64,000 bases of DNA from Cloacibacillus evryensis DSM 19522 (GCF_000585335.1 NZ_KK073872.1:378001-442000), one strand, 5' to 3'; shown: positions 26,199 through 34,870, numbered from the stretch's first letter. Numbers and translations: made by a program. The notes: generated from the sequence alone by a model not told the origin.

Positions 26199-26566
26199 GT
26201 GAGAGAGTTGTCGGCTGGGGGAATGAGAAGGCTTCTGGATAAAATATCCGCGGATACGGCGGAATTTATAGAATGGCCGGTCGACCATGTGGCGGCAGAG
26301 GAGGCCTTACGGCCTGAATTGGCGGAGATGCGGATATACGACGCTCCGCTGATTGGTGTTGGCGCGGCTGATGACCCGCTTTTCGCGGAACGGCGGCGCG
26401 CATCGAGGGGCAGATGGCGGTAGCCGCGCTCGGCGGGTACATCAAGTCTCTTCTTGAGAGCGAGGAGTTTATGACTGTATTTCCAACCGCCGACAGCCGT
26501 TTCAGGATGCTGTACCCCTATGCCTCCGGCAAATGCCGGACGGGGGCCCTTGCGAAAGCAGGATGA
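26199..26566 (+). pseudogene. Decayed Fe-S (epoxyqueuosine-reductase-like) protein gene
   Basis: Two pieces of one protein family are found in different frames. The first (26199-26423) encodes VAAEEALRPELAEMRIYDAP and LIGVGAADDPLF, resembling the N-terminus of 4Fe-4S double-cluster proteins related to QueG. The second, in the +2 frame (from about 26400 to 26566), encodes RIEGQMAVAALGGYIKSLL followed by VFPTADSRF, an internal part of the same family. The stretch between and the whole C-terminal half with the cluster cysteines are missing. Deletion plus frameshift is the simplest reading. Confidence 0.65.
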
Positions 26567-26624
26567 TGAAGGCGCGGCAGGTCCGGGGGAACGGAGGATG
26601 CCGCCGCCGAAAGGAATGGTATGG

Positions 26625-27206
26625 ATGAGCGAAAAACTTGAATTTATGATCGTGGTCGATATGCAGAACGACTTTGTGAGCGGCAGCCTCGGCAGCGAAA
26701 TGGCCCGCGCGATCGTGCCGGACGTCGCCGAAGCTGTGGAAAGATTTATCTCTGAGGACCGCGGGCGGCTAATATTCACGAAGGACACCCACGAAGAAAA
26801 TTACCTGGAGACAAGCGAGGGCCGTCACCTCCCCGTACCGCACTGCGTCAGGGGAACGTGGGGAAACGAGATCATCCCGGAACTGGCCGGCTATGCCTCG
26901 CGCGAGGGGGCCGTCATCGTGGAGAAAAAGACCTTTGGAAGCGTCGGGCTCCCGGGGATCATCCGCGCCGCGGCAGCCGAAGACAAGGGGAAAAAGAGCG
27001 CGGACGGCACCGCCGGCGAATCTTTCGCCTTTTATCTTCTTGGGCTTTGCACCGATATCTGTGTCGTCAGCAACGCGCTGCTGCTCAAAGCGAATTTTCC
27101 CGAGGCGTCGTTCAGGGTGGACTCCCGCTGCTGCGCCGGCGTGACGCGAAAAAGCCACGAGGCGGCGCTGGAAACGATGAAGATGTGCCACATCGAGGTC
27201 GTATAA
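26625..27206 (+). CDS. Isochorismatase/nicotinamidase-family cysteine hydrolase
   Basis: The 193-residue protein has the cysteine-hydrolase triad: D12 in VVDMQNDF, Lys in VEKKTFGS (about 101-102) and the catalytic Cys in GLCTDICVVSNAL (C146). Members include nicotinamidase, isochorismatase and ureidoacrylate hydrolase. The GLCTDICV motif and size favour a nicotinamidase (PncA-like) role in NAD salvage, but the His/Asp metal site of true PncA is not clear, so the substrate stays open. The ATG at 26625 has AAGGA upstream; longer starts are poorly supported. Confidence 0.85.
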   Translation: MSEKLEFMIVVDMQNDFVSGSLGSEMARAIVPDVAEAVERFISEDRGRLIFTKDTHEENYLETSEGRHLPVPHCVRGTWGNEIIPELAGYASREGAVIVEKKTFGSVGLPGIIRAAAAEDKGKKSADGTAGESFAFYLLGLCTDICVVSNALLLKANFPEASFRVDSRCCAGVTRKSHEAALETMKMCHIEVV

Positions 27207-27217
27207 GCGGCCGTAAA

Positions 27218-27242
27218 GGCAGAGGCCGGTTAGGCCTCTGCC
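27218..27242. terminator. Hairpin between convergent genes
   Basis: A perfect 10-bp stem GGCAGAGGCC/GGCCTCTGCC with a 5-base loop lies between the hydrolase gene and the convergent P-type ATPase gene. No T-run follows. Confidence 0.6.
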
Positions 27243-27295
27243 GGAAGTTCCCGCTCAGGTTCAGCACAGGCCGCCTGCCGTGACCTTTCCCGCCG

Positions 27296-29263
27296 TCATG
27301 CCGCGGGGCACGGCTCGGTCCCTCTTTCTCTCTCCATTGCGGCGTTTCGCGGCGCCGGGGCTTTCAGCGCCCGCAGCGCGTTAGCCACGGCGAGAAGCGC
27401 CACCCCGACGTCGGCGAAGATCGCGAACCAGACGGAGGCGTCGGCAAATATCGCGAGCAGCATCACCGCGACCTTGAAGCCGAGGGCCATCGCGATGTTT
27501 TCCCAGACGATCCGCTTCGTTTTGACGGCGATCCTGACGGCCGTCGCGATCTTGTCGACCTCGTCGGTCATTATCACCACGTCGGCCGCCTCTATCGCGG
27601 CGTCCGAACCGATGCCGCCCATCGCGATGCCGATATCGGCGCGGGTGAGGACCGGCGCGTCGTTGATCCCGTCGCCTACGAAGGCCGTCTTTTTCTCCTC
27701 GCCTGCCATCAGCTTCTCCAGCTCCGCCGTCTTATCCTGCGGCAGCAGCTCCGCGCGGACGGTGTCGATGCCGGCTTCGGCGGCCGTCTCCTTCGCGATC
27801 GCCGCGTTGTCTCCGGTCAGCATCACGAGGCGCGATATCCCGGCCGCGCGCAGGTCGTTCATCGCCGCGCGCACGCCCGGTTTGAGTTCGTTGGCGATCA
27901 GCAGGGCGCCGAGGTATTTCCCGTTGAGGGCGACATGCACGGCGGTCTTAGCGTATCCTCTCAATCCCCCGATGCCGATATCCTTCATGAGCTTTGTGTT
28001 TCCCGCGTAAAGGGTCCCCTCTTTGACGCGCGCTTCGATGCCCTTGCCTGCGAGCTCGCGCGCATCGGACCGCTCCGGCGCTTCGCCGCCGAAGGCCGCC
28101 ATTATGGATCTCGCGATCGGATGATTTGACTGCGCCTCGGCCTCCGCGGCGCGTCGAAGCAGCTCCTCTTTGGAGACGCCCTCCGCGGGCAGCAGTTCCG
28201 TGACCTTGAAGACGCCGCGGGTCAGCGTGCCGGTCTTGTCAAAAGCGACCGTGCCGAGCCGGCTCATCGCATCCAGATAGGAGCTTCCCTTCACGAGGAT
28301 GCCGCTGCGCGCCGCGCCGCCGATGCCGCCGAAGAAGCTGAGCGGGATCGAGAGGACGAGGGCGCAGGGGCATGAGATTATGAGGAAGGAGAGCGCCTTG
28401 TAAAACCACGCGGCAAACGTCCCGTAGCCGGCGAGCGGCGGCAGCAGCGCCACCAGCGCGGCGATACCGACGACGGCCGGAGTGTACCAGCGCGCGAACT
28501 TCGTGATGAACCTCTCCGTGGCGGATTTTTTGCTCGCCGCGCCGCGCACGAGCTCCAGTATCTTTGAGACGGTGGATTCCGAAAACGGCTTTGTCACGCG
28601 TATCTCCAAGGCCCCGTCCGTGCTTACGGAGCCCGAAAGCACCTCGTCGTCCGGCGCGGCGCGGCGAGGCACCGACTCCCCGGTCAGCGCTCTCGTATCA
28701 AGGAAAGATGTGCCGGAGAGCACGACGCCGTCAAGCGGTATCTTCTCTCCCGGCTTTACCGAGATCGTCTCGCCGACCATGACCTCCTCCGGGCTGACGG
28801 CGACTGTTTTGCCGCCGCGCAGCACGTTCGCGCGGTCGCTGCGGAGGTCCATGAGGCTCTCAATGCTGCGCTTCGATTTTGCTACCGCGGAATCCTGGAG
28901 CATCTCTCCGACTCCGTAAAAAACCATTACCGCGACCGCCTCGGCCATCTCGCCGATCGCGAAGGCCCCCAGCGAGGCGACGCTCATGAGGAAGTTCTCG
29001 TCAAAAATCTCGCCCTTCATGATATTGCGCAGCGAGGAAAGCAGCACCTTCCAGCCGGCGATCAGGTAGGCCGCCGCGAAGCCCGCGGCCTTCGCATAGG
29101 GTGGCAGCGGGGCGAAGGCGACCGCAGCCGCCAGCGCAAAGGCGGCGAAAAGCTGTATCAGCGTTCCCTTAATGCCGCCGCCCTCTTCGCGGGAATGGCA
29201 ATGCCCGCAGCAATGCGCCTCTTCGTGCTCGTGATCATGCTCTATTTCGTGCCGGTGTTCCAT
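27296..29263 (-). CDS. P1B-type heavy-metal ATPase (Zn/Cd type)
   Basis: The 655-residue pump has a His/Cys-rich N-terminal tail (about 1-25, with CCGHCH) in place of an HMA domain, then TGES, the transmembrane CPC (ISCPCALVLS), the phosphorylation site DKTGT, the SNHP motif and GDGINDAP. In the last two helices a Lys (GFKVAVM) and an Asp (FADVGVALL) are present, the signature of P1B-2 ATPases that export Zn2+, Cd2+ or Pb2+. It is transcribed from a promoter overlapped by a perfect palindrome (29281-29314), with a CsoR-like repressor gene just upstream. Confidence 0.93.
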   Translation of the reverse strand: MEHRHEIEHDHEHEEAHCCGHCHSREEGGGIKGTLIQLFAAFALAAAVAFAPLPPYAKAAGFAAAYLIAGWKVLLSSLRNIMKGEIFDENFLMSVASLGAFAIGEMAEAVAVMVFYGVGEMLQDSAVAKSKRSIESLMDLRSDRANVLRGGKTVAVSPEEVMVGETISVKPGEKIPLDGVVLSGTSFLDTRALTGESVPRRAAPDDEVLSGSVSTDGALEIRVTKPFSESTVSKILELVRGAASKKSATERFITKFARWYTPAVVGIAALVALLPPLAGYGTFAAWFYKALSFLIISCPCALVLSIPLSFFGGIGGAARSGILVKGSSYLDAMSRLGTVAFDKTGTLTRGVFKVTELLPAEGVSKEELLRRAAEAEAQSNHPIARSIMAAFGGEAPERSDARELAGKGIEARVKEGTLYAGNTKLMKDIGIGGLRGYAKTAVHVALNGKYLGALLIANELKPGVRAAMNDLRAAGISRLVMLTGDNAAIAKETAAEAGIDTVRAELLPQDKTAELEKLMAGEEKKTAFVGDGINDAPVLTRADIGIAMGGIGSDAAIEAADVVIMTDEVDKIATAVRIAVKTKRIVWENIAMALGFKVAVMLLAIFADASVWFAIFADVGVALLAVANALRALKAPAPRNAAMERERGTEPCPAA

Positions 29264-29280
29264 TTAAACGACCCCTTTCT

Positions 29281-29334
29281 GTTATACATATACCCGTATA
29301 GGTATATGTATAACAGAAAAAACTACTTTGTCAA
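29281..29334 (-). promoter_or_regulatory. Repressor operator and promoter of the metal ATPase
   Basis: Reading leftward, TTGACA (29329-29334), a 16-bp spacer and an extended -10 (TGTTATACA; TATACA at 29307-29312) form a strong promoter. A perfect palindrome with 14-bp arms (29281-29294 and 29301-29314) covers the -10 and start point. Its core TACCC-GTATA-GGTA resembles CsoR-family operators, so the adjacent repressor should block the promoter until metal is bound. Confidence 0.85.
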
Positions 29335-29352
29335 GAAGTCCGGAAAGATTTT

Positions 29353-29628
29353 TTACGACATGCGCGAGAAATGTTCGAGAGTCTTTACGAAATCGGCGAT
29401 GGTCTTTTCGGCGTCGCCCTGTTCGATGCCGCGGCGGACGCAGTGCTTGAGGTGTCCCTCGAGTATTACCTGCCCGATCTTGTGCAGCGCGTTCTTCGCC
29501 GCGTTTATCTGGATGAGGATATCTTCGCAGGGGACGTCCTCGCCGATCATCCGCTCGATGGCGTTCACCTGTCCCGCGACCTTCCTCAGCCGCAGATGCA
29601 GATTCTTTGATTCAATACATTCCTTCAT
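29353..29628 (-). CDS. CsoR/RcnR-family metal-sensing repressor
   Basis: The 91-residue all-helical DUF156 protein has the conserved start LRLRKVAGQVNAIERMI and metal-site residues C34, H59 and C63 (VPCED; EGHLKHC). This x-C-H-C fingerprint is that of copper-responsive CsoR. It lies 89 bp upstream of the P1B ATPase gene in the same direction, with the palindromic operator in the gap. It should repress the ATPase and perhaps itself. Because the pump shows Zn/Cd-type residues, the inducing metal is uncertain. Confidence 0.92.
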   Translation of the reverse strand: MKECIESKNLHLRLRKVAGQVNAIERMIGEDVPCEDILIQINAAKNALHKIGQVILEGHLKHCVRRGIEQGDAEKTIADFVKTLEHFSRMS

Positions 29629-29770
29629 GACGGCACCCCCCTCTGTAATTTTTCAAAAATACCTTCGCGGGGTGTAAAAGTCAAGATAAAAAAGCGCCCT
29701 CACGGCAAACGCGTCAAGTCTTTTAACGGAAACATCGGACAGTCCGCGCCGCCGGCCGGCGGCGCGCCCG

Positions 29771-30601
29771 CTACAGCCGCTCGTCGACCTCTCCGATGAA
29801 TCTCTTCTGCTGCCACAGCCATTGTTCCGGAAACTGCAGTATGCGCCTTTCCAGCTCCCTGTTTATCTGCAGCGTCAAAAAGTCGACCTCGGTCATATCC
29901 CCCTGCGCGCCGTCTTCGGGAGGAAAGCCGATATTTATCCTGCATCGGTAGGGAGATATCCGGGTGCAGGTGACGACCAGTACCGCGGCTCCGCTCAGCA
30001 GCGCGCAGCGGGCGGCAAGCGTGCCGGTATTTGTCATCTGCCCGAGAAAGGGCAGTTGGGAGCCGCTGCTCCCTCCGTGCCGGTCTCCCGCGACGCAGAT
30101 GACGTCGCTCTTCTGAAACTCGGAGGCGAGTTGGTCTGACAGCGATTCGTCATTTAAGGCGGATATTTCATCATGCCTGCCGAAGAGGCACGAAAAACGC
30201 ATCTGTCCCTCCATCCAGGCGGCGATGAGCGGCCAGTTGCCCAGGCACGCCGATACGGCAATGACCCGCCTGCCGTTTGAAATAGCTTCCTCAAGGAGTT
30301 CGAATCCCCTGACCTCCGCGGCGACCCTGTTCACGTATGCGGGGTCCTTCTGCCATGCGGCGTATTCGAAAAAACTCCATAAGAGGTTTTTATACGATTC
30401 CTTCAGTATTTGCTCTCTCTTGAACTTCGGCTTTGAGGGAAAGATGAACTCCAGGTTACGCCTGGCGATGTCTCTGCGCGGTCCCGCGATCCCGGCGAGC
30501 ATGCAAAAAAACTCCACGGCTAACTTTGCCGTGGGGCCCTCTCTTTTGATAGTTTTGTTGAACAGCGAAAAAAAATTATCCCGGCAAAAAATGTCCGACA
30601 T
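29771..30601 (-). CDS. LpxL/HtrB-family acyltransferase-like protein with a lost catalytic dyad
   Basis: The 276-residue protein aligns with lipid A lauroyl/myristoyl acyltransferases: RRDIARRNLEFIFP, then VRGFELLEEAISNGRRVIAV, a GNW motif, and a late VDFLTLQINRELERRIL-PEQWLWQQKRF segment. The catalytic HX4E/D is replaced: the motif H-x-GNWE reads CLGNWP (C119, P124). The N-terminal membrane helix is short. It may bind rather than transfer acyl chains, or use another nucleophile. It is 33 bp downstream of the bactofilin gene in a three-gene envelope cluster. Confidence 0.85.
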   Translation of the reverse strand: MSDIFCRDNFFSLFNKTIKREGPTAKLAVEFFCMLAGIAGPRRDIARRNLEFIFPSKPKFKREQILKESYKNLLWSFFEYAAWQKDPAYVNRVAAEVRGFELLEEAISNGRRVIAVSACLGNWPLIAAWMEGQMRFSCLFGRHDEISALNDESLSDQLASEFQKSDVICVAGDRHGGSSGSQLPFLGQMTNTGTLAARCALLSGAAVLVVTCTRISPYRCRINIGFPPEDGAQGDMTEVDFLTLQINRELERRILQFPEQWLWQQKRFIGEVDERL

Positions 30602-30634
30602 GACGATACAGCGACGCCTATTCCCGGCGTCCCG

Positions 30635-31288
30635 TTATTCCCCCGCCTGGATTCTCATCCTGGCTTCTTCCGATCTGTTCTGCGGGTCGCCGTTCAGCGC
30701 CGCGCTGCCGATGGTTACCTCACCGCAGATAACGCCGCCTCTTTCAATCGCGATCATATTCGTCGTGACGTTGCCGATGACGAAGGCTCCCTGCCTGAAA
30801 TAGGCGTCCGCAGACGATGAGATGTTCCCCGATACCTTGCCGTCCACAAATATCTCCTTGGACATCATCGAGCCGACGATCTCCGTGTCTTTGCCTATCT
30901 TTATCGTGCCCTCCGCGGCAAGGTCTCCGGTGATCTTGCATGCCTTGAGGTCGATATTTTCTCCCGAGATATTCCCTTCGACGCTGCCTGATATGACGAT
31001 GTCGCCTTTGGTGACGACATTCCCAACTATGATGCCGCGTATATCCAAACTTCCCTTCGAGACGACCTCGCCGTTGATGGCGGTATCTTCGGAGATGACG
31101 GAGGGATCAGATTTTTTGCGGTCATTCTTCCTTGGCTGTGTGAGGGCCAGCTTAGGCGCCGCAGTCTCCGCCTCTGTGACAAACGCGGCGATGTCCTGCT
31201 TCTCCGCCGGCCTCTCTTCCCTGTTCTGGCTTTTCTGCAACAGGAATATCTCTTTTAAGGCGGTTTTGAAATTCTGGCGATAATCCAT
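30635..31288 (-). CDS. Bactofilin-family cytoskeletal protein
   Basis: The 217-residue protein has an unstructured N-terminal 60 residues and a bactofilin core (about 62-195) of repeating short beta strands rich in Gly, Val and Ile (INGEVVSKGSLDIRGIIVGN, then GSVEGNISGENIDLKACKIT). Bactofilins polymerise without nucleotide and position cell-wall enzymes. Its neighbour, a membrane-anchored polysaccharide deacetylase, is 20 bp upstream and may be its client. The ATG at 31288 follows AAGGAGA. Confidence 0.92.
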   Translation of the reverse strand: MDYRQNFKTALKEIFLLQKSQNREERPAEKQDIAAFVTEAETAAPKLALTQPRKNDRKKSDPSVISEDTAINGEVVSKGSLDIRGIIVGNVVTKGDIVISGSVEGNISGENIDLKACKITGDLAAEGTIKIGKDTEIVGSMMSKEIFVDGKVSGNISSSADAYFRQGAFVIGNVTTNMIAIERGGVICGEVTIGSAALNGDPQNRSEEARMRIQAGE

Positions 31289-31308
31289 GATTTCTTTCTC
31301 CTTATCTC

Positions 31309-32193
31309 TTATCTTATGTGTGTAAACGTGATGGGCCTGTCTTCGCTGCCGAGCGCTTTAAAAATGTAATTCTCTTTTTTCAGGCGCAGGATGATCTGTT
31401 CAAGCGAGGCGAGCGAAAGTTCCGAAGTATCGTGCATCAGGACGATATTGGGCTGGTCCCGCCTGACGTTGTTCGCCACGTTGTCGATGATGTTCTTTTT
31501 TATCGTCTTTTTGACGGCGTCTCCCGCGGAAACGTTCCAGTCATAGAATTTGAACCCGCGGCGCAGCATTTCAGCCGTCAGCTCTCCGTATATACGGGAA
31601 TTGAAGACGTTTATACTGCCTCCGGGAAAGCGGAATATGGCGCACCTGTCGCCTGTTGCGCGGTATATCGCATCCTCGGCCATTGAAAAATCTTTGAGAT
31701 ATGAATCCACATTCATATATATCTGGAGGTATTTATGGCTGTACGTATGGACGCCGATGGCGTGCCCTTCGCTCTTTATCCTTCTTGCCACCGAGGGGTA
31801 TCTTTGTACGTTTATCCCGACCAGAAAAAATGTCGCCTGAACGCCGTGCTTTTTTAAGAGATCCAAAAAGGCCGGCGTATATTTCGAGGGGCCGTCGTCA
31901 AAGGTCAGGTACACGACGCCATCCTGAAGCGCCCTCTCCTGCCCGGCTGCGCCGTAAAGTTCACTGTAGGCGCTCTGATAGCTAAAAGATGGAGGGCGGT
32001 TTTGGGGCGTGCCGTTGCTTTCAGAAAGAGATTTTTTATCGTACTGCAAATCGGATACGCGCTCCTTTTTTATCTCTGACGGTTCTTTCCGTATAAAAAC
32101 ATCTATAAGATATTTGCCGGATAATACGGCCATAAGCAACAGTGCCAAAATGATTAAATGCCTAAAAAATGCAACGCTTCCAAAATAACGCAT
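31309..32193 (-). CDS. Membrane-anchored polysaccharide deacetylase
   Basis: The protein (294 residues from the ATG at 32193) has an N-terminal transmembrane anchor, a linker of about 50 residues and a NodB domain with the five motifs: TFDDGPS, HTYSHKYL (HxxSH metal site), RFPGGS, FYDWNVSAGDA and IVLMHDT. It removes acetyl groups from a cell-wall or surface glycan. A TTG start at 32220 would add nine residues but has a poorer ribosome-binding site than AGGCGG before the ATG. It is the first gene of the leftward envelope cluster with the bactofilin and acyltransferase-like genes. Confidence 0.92.
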   Translation of the reverse strand: MRYFGSVAFFRHLIILALLLMAVLSGKYLIDVFIRKEPSEIKKERVSDLQYDKKSLSESNGTPQNRPPSFSYQSAYSELYGAAGQERALQDGVVYLTFDDGPSKYTPAFLDLLKKHGVQATFFLVGINVQRYPSVARRIKSEGHAIGVHTYSHKYLQIYMNVDSYLKDFSMAEDAIYRATGDRCAIFRFPGGSINVFNSRIYGELTAEMLRRGFKFYDWNVSAGDAVKKTIKKNIIDNVANNVRRDQPNIVLMHDTSELSLASLEQIILRLKKENYIFKALGSEDRPITFTHIR

Positions 32194-32220
32194 CAGCCAC
32201 CGCCTGAATCCTGTAAACAA

Positions 32221-32609
32221 AGAGATATTCCATCTGGGCTTTATCTTCTCATGTAGGTGAGTATATCAATAATTCTTGCATAATGCAATTAAAAATAAGT
32301 GTAAAATAATTGCAATAACGGTTGTGCGTATACATATTATATGAATTACAAAATTCAAGGCGTTCTGTGCGGGAAAACAGATGAAAACGCTGAAAAGATA
32401 AAAATATGCCGCGGCAAGTAAAGTTTGGTGCAAAGCGAAGAGCTGGGAAAGCCATTTTAAATGGAGGTCTTTGCCTTGCGGCTCATGGTAAAATAAAGGT
32501 CATTGAAAACGGGAAAGGACGCTTCCAATTTCCGCTTCGGTAATGGCCGTGCGGAAGGATAAGAACGTGCGAATGTTTCATGACGGCTAATTAGACGATC
32601 AAGAGGTGT
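32221..32609. other. Intergenic stretch, divergent promoters expected
   Basis: AT-rich DNA between the leftward deacetylase gene and the rightward ribbon-helix-helix gene. No credible gene or strong hairpin is seen. Both flanking genes should be expressed from here. Confidence 0.5.
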
Positions 32610-32615
32610 ATGTTC

Positions 32616-32804
32616 ATGTGGAAAATTCAAAAGGGATCTACAAGCGTGAGCCGTACGTTCAGGCTGCCCGAGGAGATGGTGGAGGTGCTGGAGTCGCTGG
32701 CTTCGGAGAACAGGCTGTCCCTGAACCAGCTCGTCATTCAATGCCTGAGGTATTCTCTCGAACATCTCGATCCTCCGGAAGAAACAGCCCCTAAAGAAAG
32801 ATAG
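32616..32804 (+). CDS. Small ribbon-helix-helix protein (CopG/Arc type)
   Basis: The 62-residue protein has a beta strand VSRTFRLPEEMVEVLESLAS followed by a second helix (SLNQLVIQCLRYSLEHL), the pattern of ribbon-helix-helix DNA-binding proteins, and a short Pro/Glu/Lys tail. The ATG at 32616 is 9 bases from AGAGG; an ATG at 32610 is too close. There is no toxin partner next to it, so it is either a stand-alone regulator or an orphan antitoxin. Confidence 0.75.
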   Translation: MWKIQKGSTSVSRTFRLPEEMVEVLESLASENRLSLNQLVIQCLRYSLEHLDPPEETAPKER

Positions 32805-32836
32805 ACACAGCCGTACTGCGTCTCGTAAACGTCATT

Positions 32837-32885
32837 AAAAAACAAAAGCATCCGGCGGTAGATGCGCAGGATATCTTTGTTTTTG
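32837..32885. terminator. Terminator-like inverted repeat
   Basis: A GCATC/GATGC hairpin is enclosed by A-rich and T-rich arms (AAAAACAAA and CTTTGTTTTT) between the convergent ribbon-helix-helix and LysE genes. It can act in both directions. Confidence 0.6.
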
Positions 32886-32921
32886 ATTTATACCGAATAG
32901 ACAGTCCTTTCTGCTTAATTT

Positions 32922-33506
32922 TTAAATATCGATCAGCATCGAAACGGCGCAATATACCAGCAGCAGCGCCATGACGGCGTTCACCGGCCTGCTGTATTTT
33001 TTGAAGAGGAGTTCGAAGAGCGCGCCGAAGAGCGCCCAGCAGAGAGTGCAGGCGAAGCCGACGAAGGCGAGGAATATTATGAAAGCGGCGATGACCGGCA
33101 GCCCGTGATAGTGCGGCAGGATGAACGAAGACATCGTCGTTATACAGTACAGGATCACCTTTACGTTGACGAACTGCAGCGCCATCCCCGAGAGAAAAGT
33201 ATTCGTAACGGCCCGTCCGCCCTTTTCATGAGGCGCGTCGCGCCACACGGTCCAGGCGAGCCACAAGATATAGGCCGCGCCGACATAGAGCATGAGCGGT
33301 TTTACGGAAGGGATGACGTCGTATAACAGCGAGCTGAAAAGCGCGCTGAGAGACATCACGACGAGAAAGCCCGCAAAGACGCCGAAATTGAATGGCAGGG
33401 ACCTTCTGAAGCCATACCGGCTCGCGTTGGACATCGACATGATATTGTTGGGGCCGGGGGTAATGGCGGTAAGAATGACATAGGAGAAAAACGCCGCGAA
33501 ATTCAT
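32922..33506 (-). CDS. LysE/RhtB-family amino acid exporter
   Basis: The 194-residue protein has six hydrophobic helices and the family N-terminus with TPGPNNIMSMSNASRYGFRR, the conserved PGPN region of LysE/RhtB exporters. The substrate is probably an amino acid. The ATG at 33506 fits the family start. It is divergent from a cupin-type XRE regulator (33631), a common pairing, so that regulator probably controls it. Confidence 0.92.
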   Translation of the reverse strand: MNFAAFFSYVILTAITPGPNNIMSMSNASRYGFRRSLPFNFGVFAGFLVVMSLSALFSSLLYDVIPSVKPLMLYVGAAYILWLAWTVWRDAPHEKGGRAVTNTFLSGMALQFVNVKVILYCITTMSSFILPHYHGLPVIAAFIIFLAFVGFACTLCWALFGALFELLFKKYSRPVNAVMALLLVYCAVSMLIDI

Positions 33507-33630
33507 AACGATCACTGCCTCGCTTATTTTTTGTATGATATAATGAATACGTTCGGACGTTATACTGTCCTTTGTTGGATATACTATACATATCGTGCGA
33601 TATATTGTCAATAAGCCAGAGGTGTGTTCT

Positions 33631-34188
33631 ATGGAAAATATCAATTCGGTCGTCGCCGACAACCTGAAACGCCTCCGCGATGAGCGGAAGCTGAGCCTGG
33701 AGGCGACGGCGAAGCTCTCCGGCGTCAGCAAAAGCATGTTGGGGCAGATAGAGCGAGGCGAGGCCAACCCCACCGTCTCGACCGTCTGGAAGATTGCGGG
33801 CGGCCTGAAGATATCCTTCACCGACCTGATGACGCGCCCCGAAAAAGATTACGAGACGGTCGACATCAGACAGGTCGAGCCGCTGCTTGAGGACGGGGGC
33901 CGTTACCGCAACTTCCCCGTTTTTTCCTTCGACGCCGCCCGGCGTTTTGAGATGCTCTACGTCGAGATAGACCCCGGCGGCCGCCTGGAGGCCGAACCGC
34001 ATCCCGCCGGCACGCAGGAATTTATCACCGCCTTCTCCGGCGAGCTTGCCGTGACCGCCAACGGCGAGGCCTTCTCGATCAAAGGCGGCGGCTCCTCCCT
34101 CCGCTTCAAAGCCGACACGCCCCACAGCTACAAAAACACCGGCGACGAGATCTGCCGGTTAAGTATGATTATTTATTATCCGGGGTAG
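33631..34188 (+). CDS. XRE-family regulator with C-terminal cupin domain
   Basis: The 185-residue protein has an XRE helix-turn-helix (about 8-62; NLKRLRDERKLSLEATAKLS, then KSMLGQIERGEANPTVSTVW) and a cupin_2 beta barrel (about 105-182, with PAGTQEFITAFSGELAV and ADTPHSYKNTG). Such proteins sense a small ligand through the cupin. AGAGGTG lies 8 bases from the ATG. It is divergent from the LysE exporter gene, its likely target. Confidence 0.92.
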   Translation: MENINSVVADNLKRLRDERKLSLEATAKLSGVSKSMLGQIERGEANPTVSTVWKIAGGLKISFTDLMTRPEKDYETVDIRQVEPLLEDGGRYRNFPVFSFDAARRFEMLYVEIDPGGRLEAEPHPAGTQEFITAFSGELAVTANGEAFSIKGGGSSLRFKADTPHSYKNTGDEICRLSMIIYYPG

Positions 34189-34297
34189 GGTTTGTACTAA
34201 GACTAACTATGACAAACAAAACCTTAACTAATGAAAAATGAATAACAATTTTCATCGGGGCAAACGCATCAACCAGCCGACAAAGGGTAAATTGGCG

Positions 34298-34425
34298 TAA
34301 ATCGGCGTTTATACGCACGACTAACTTCATAACCGAGGGCCTGCCAATGCTCACCGCACACTAGTGCGCCTCCGCTTGGCAGGCCCTCGGTTATTTCGTT
34401 ATTCGCACGTCTAAACGCCGATTTA
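34298..34425. repeat. Element A, copy 1 (nested palindrome)
   Basis: A 128-bp element begins TAAATCGGCGTTTA and ends with the inverse TAAACGCCGATTTA. Inside lies a second stem ACCGAGGGCCTGCCA/TGGCAGGCCCTCGGT, and within its loop a third, CGCAC/GTGCG. It is the exact reverse complement of copy 5 (53916-54043). It lies 110 bp after the XRE gene and is directly followed by a copy of element B. Confidence 0.9.
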
Positions 34426-34430
34426 TATTT

Positions 34431-34668
34431 TTAAGCCTCCCTCGCCGAGGGAGGTGGGCCGGCGCGCGGTTTTTGCGCCGGGTCGGAAGGAGTGTTGTAC
34501 TGTTTGGCGCGGTTTTCCGCGCTAAACAGTGCCCGCGGCGCAAGCCGCGGAAAAGGCGGAAGAAGATAAGATCAAGATCAAAACACAAAACCCAAGGTCA
34601 AAACTCCTCCAGTCTCGGCGGAAAAACACCGCCGAGCCAGCCCCCTCGGCGAGGGGGCCTTTAAAAGC
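34431..34668. repeat. Element B, copy 1 (multi-hairpin repeat)
   Basis: A unit of about 240 bp starts with AAGCCTCCCTCGCCGAGG and ends with the inverted CCCCTCGGCGAGGGGGCC. In between are hairpins: CCGGCGC/GCGCCGG, ACTGTTTGGCGCG/CGCGCTAAACAGT, CCGCGGC/GCCGCGG and CTCGGCGG/CCGCCGAG. A conserved stretch (GAAGATAAGATCAAGATCAA followed by CCCAAGGTCAAAACTCCT) links them. Several stems differ between copies while staying paired. Confidence 0.85.
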
Positions 34669-34870
34669 ATAAACCAAAATCGCTGAATATCGACAATTTG
34701 CGTTTTGTGAGTGCCCGCTAAACCCCAATTTACCATTTATCTGATCGTTTTTGATGCGTTTGCCCTGCAATTTTCATAAAACAGCTTGACAAGAAATCCA
34801 TGTTAGTAATAATATTAAAAAATGCAGTCTTGAGTTATGAAATATCGGGACTATCCAATTGAATAGCGGC

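Noticed and set aside
32616-32804. Ribbon-helix-helix gene as part of a toxin-antitoxin pair
   Set aside because: No toxin-like gene is adjacent on the same strand; the next gene is the convergent LysE exporter.
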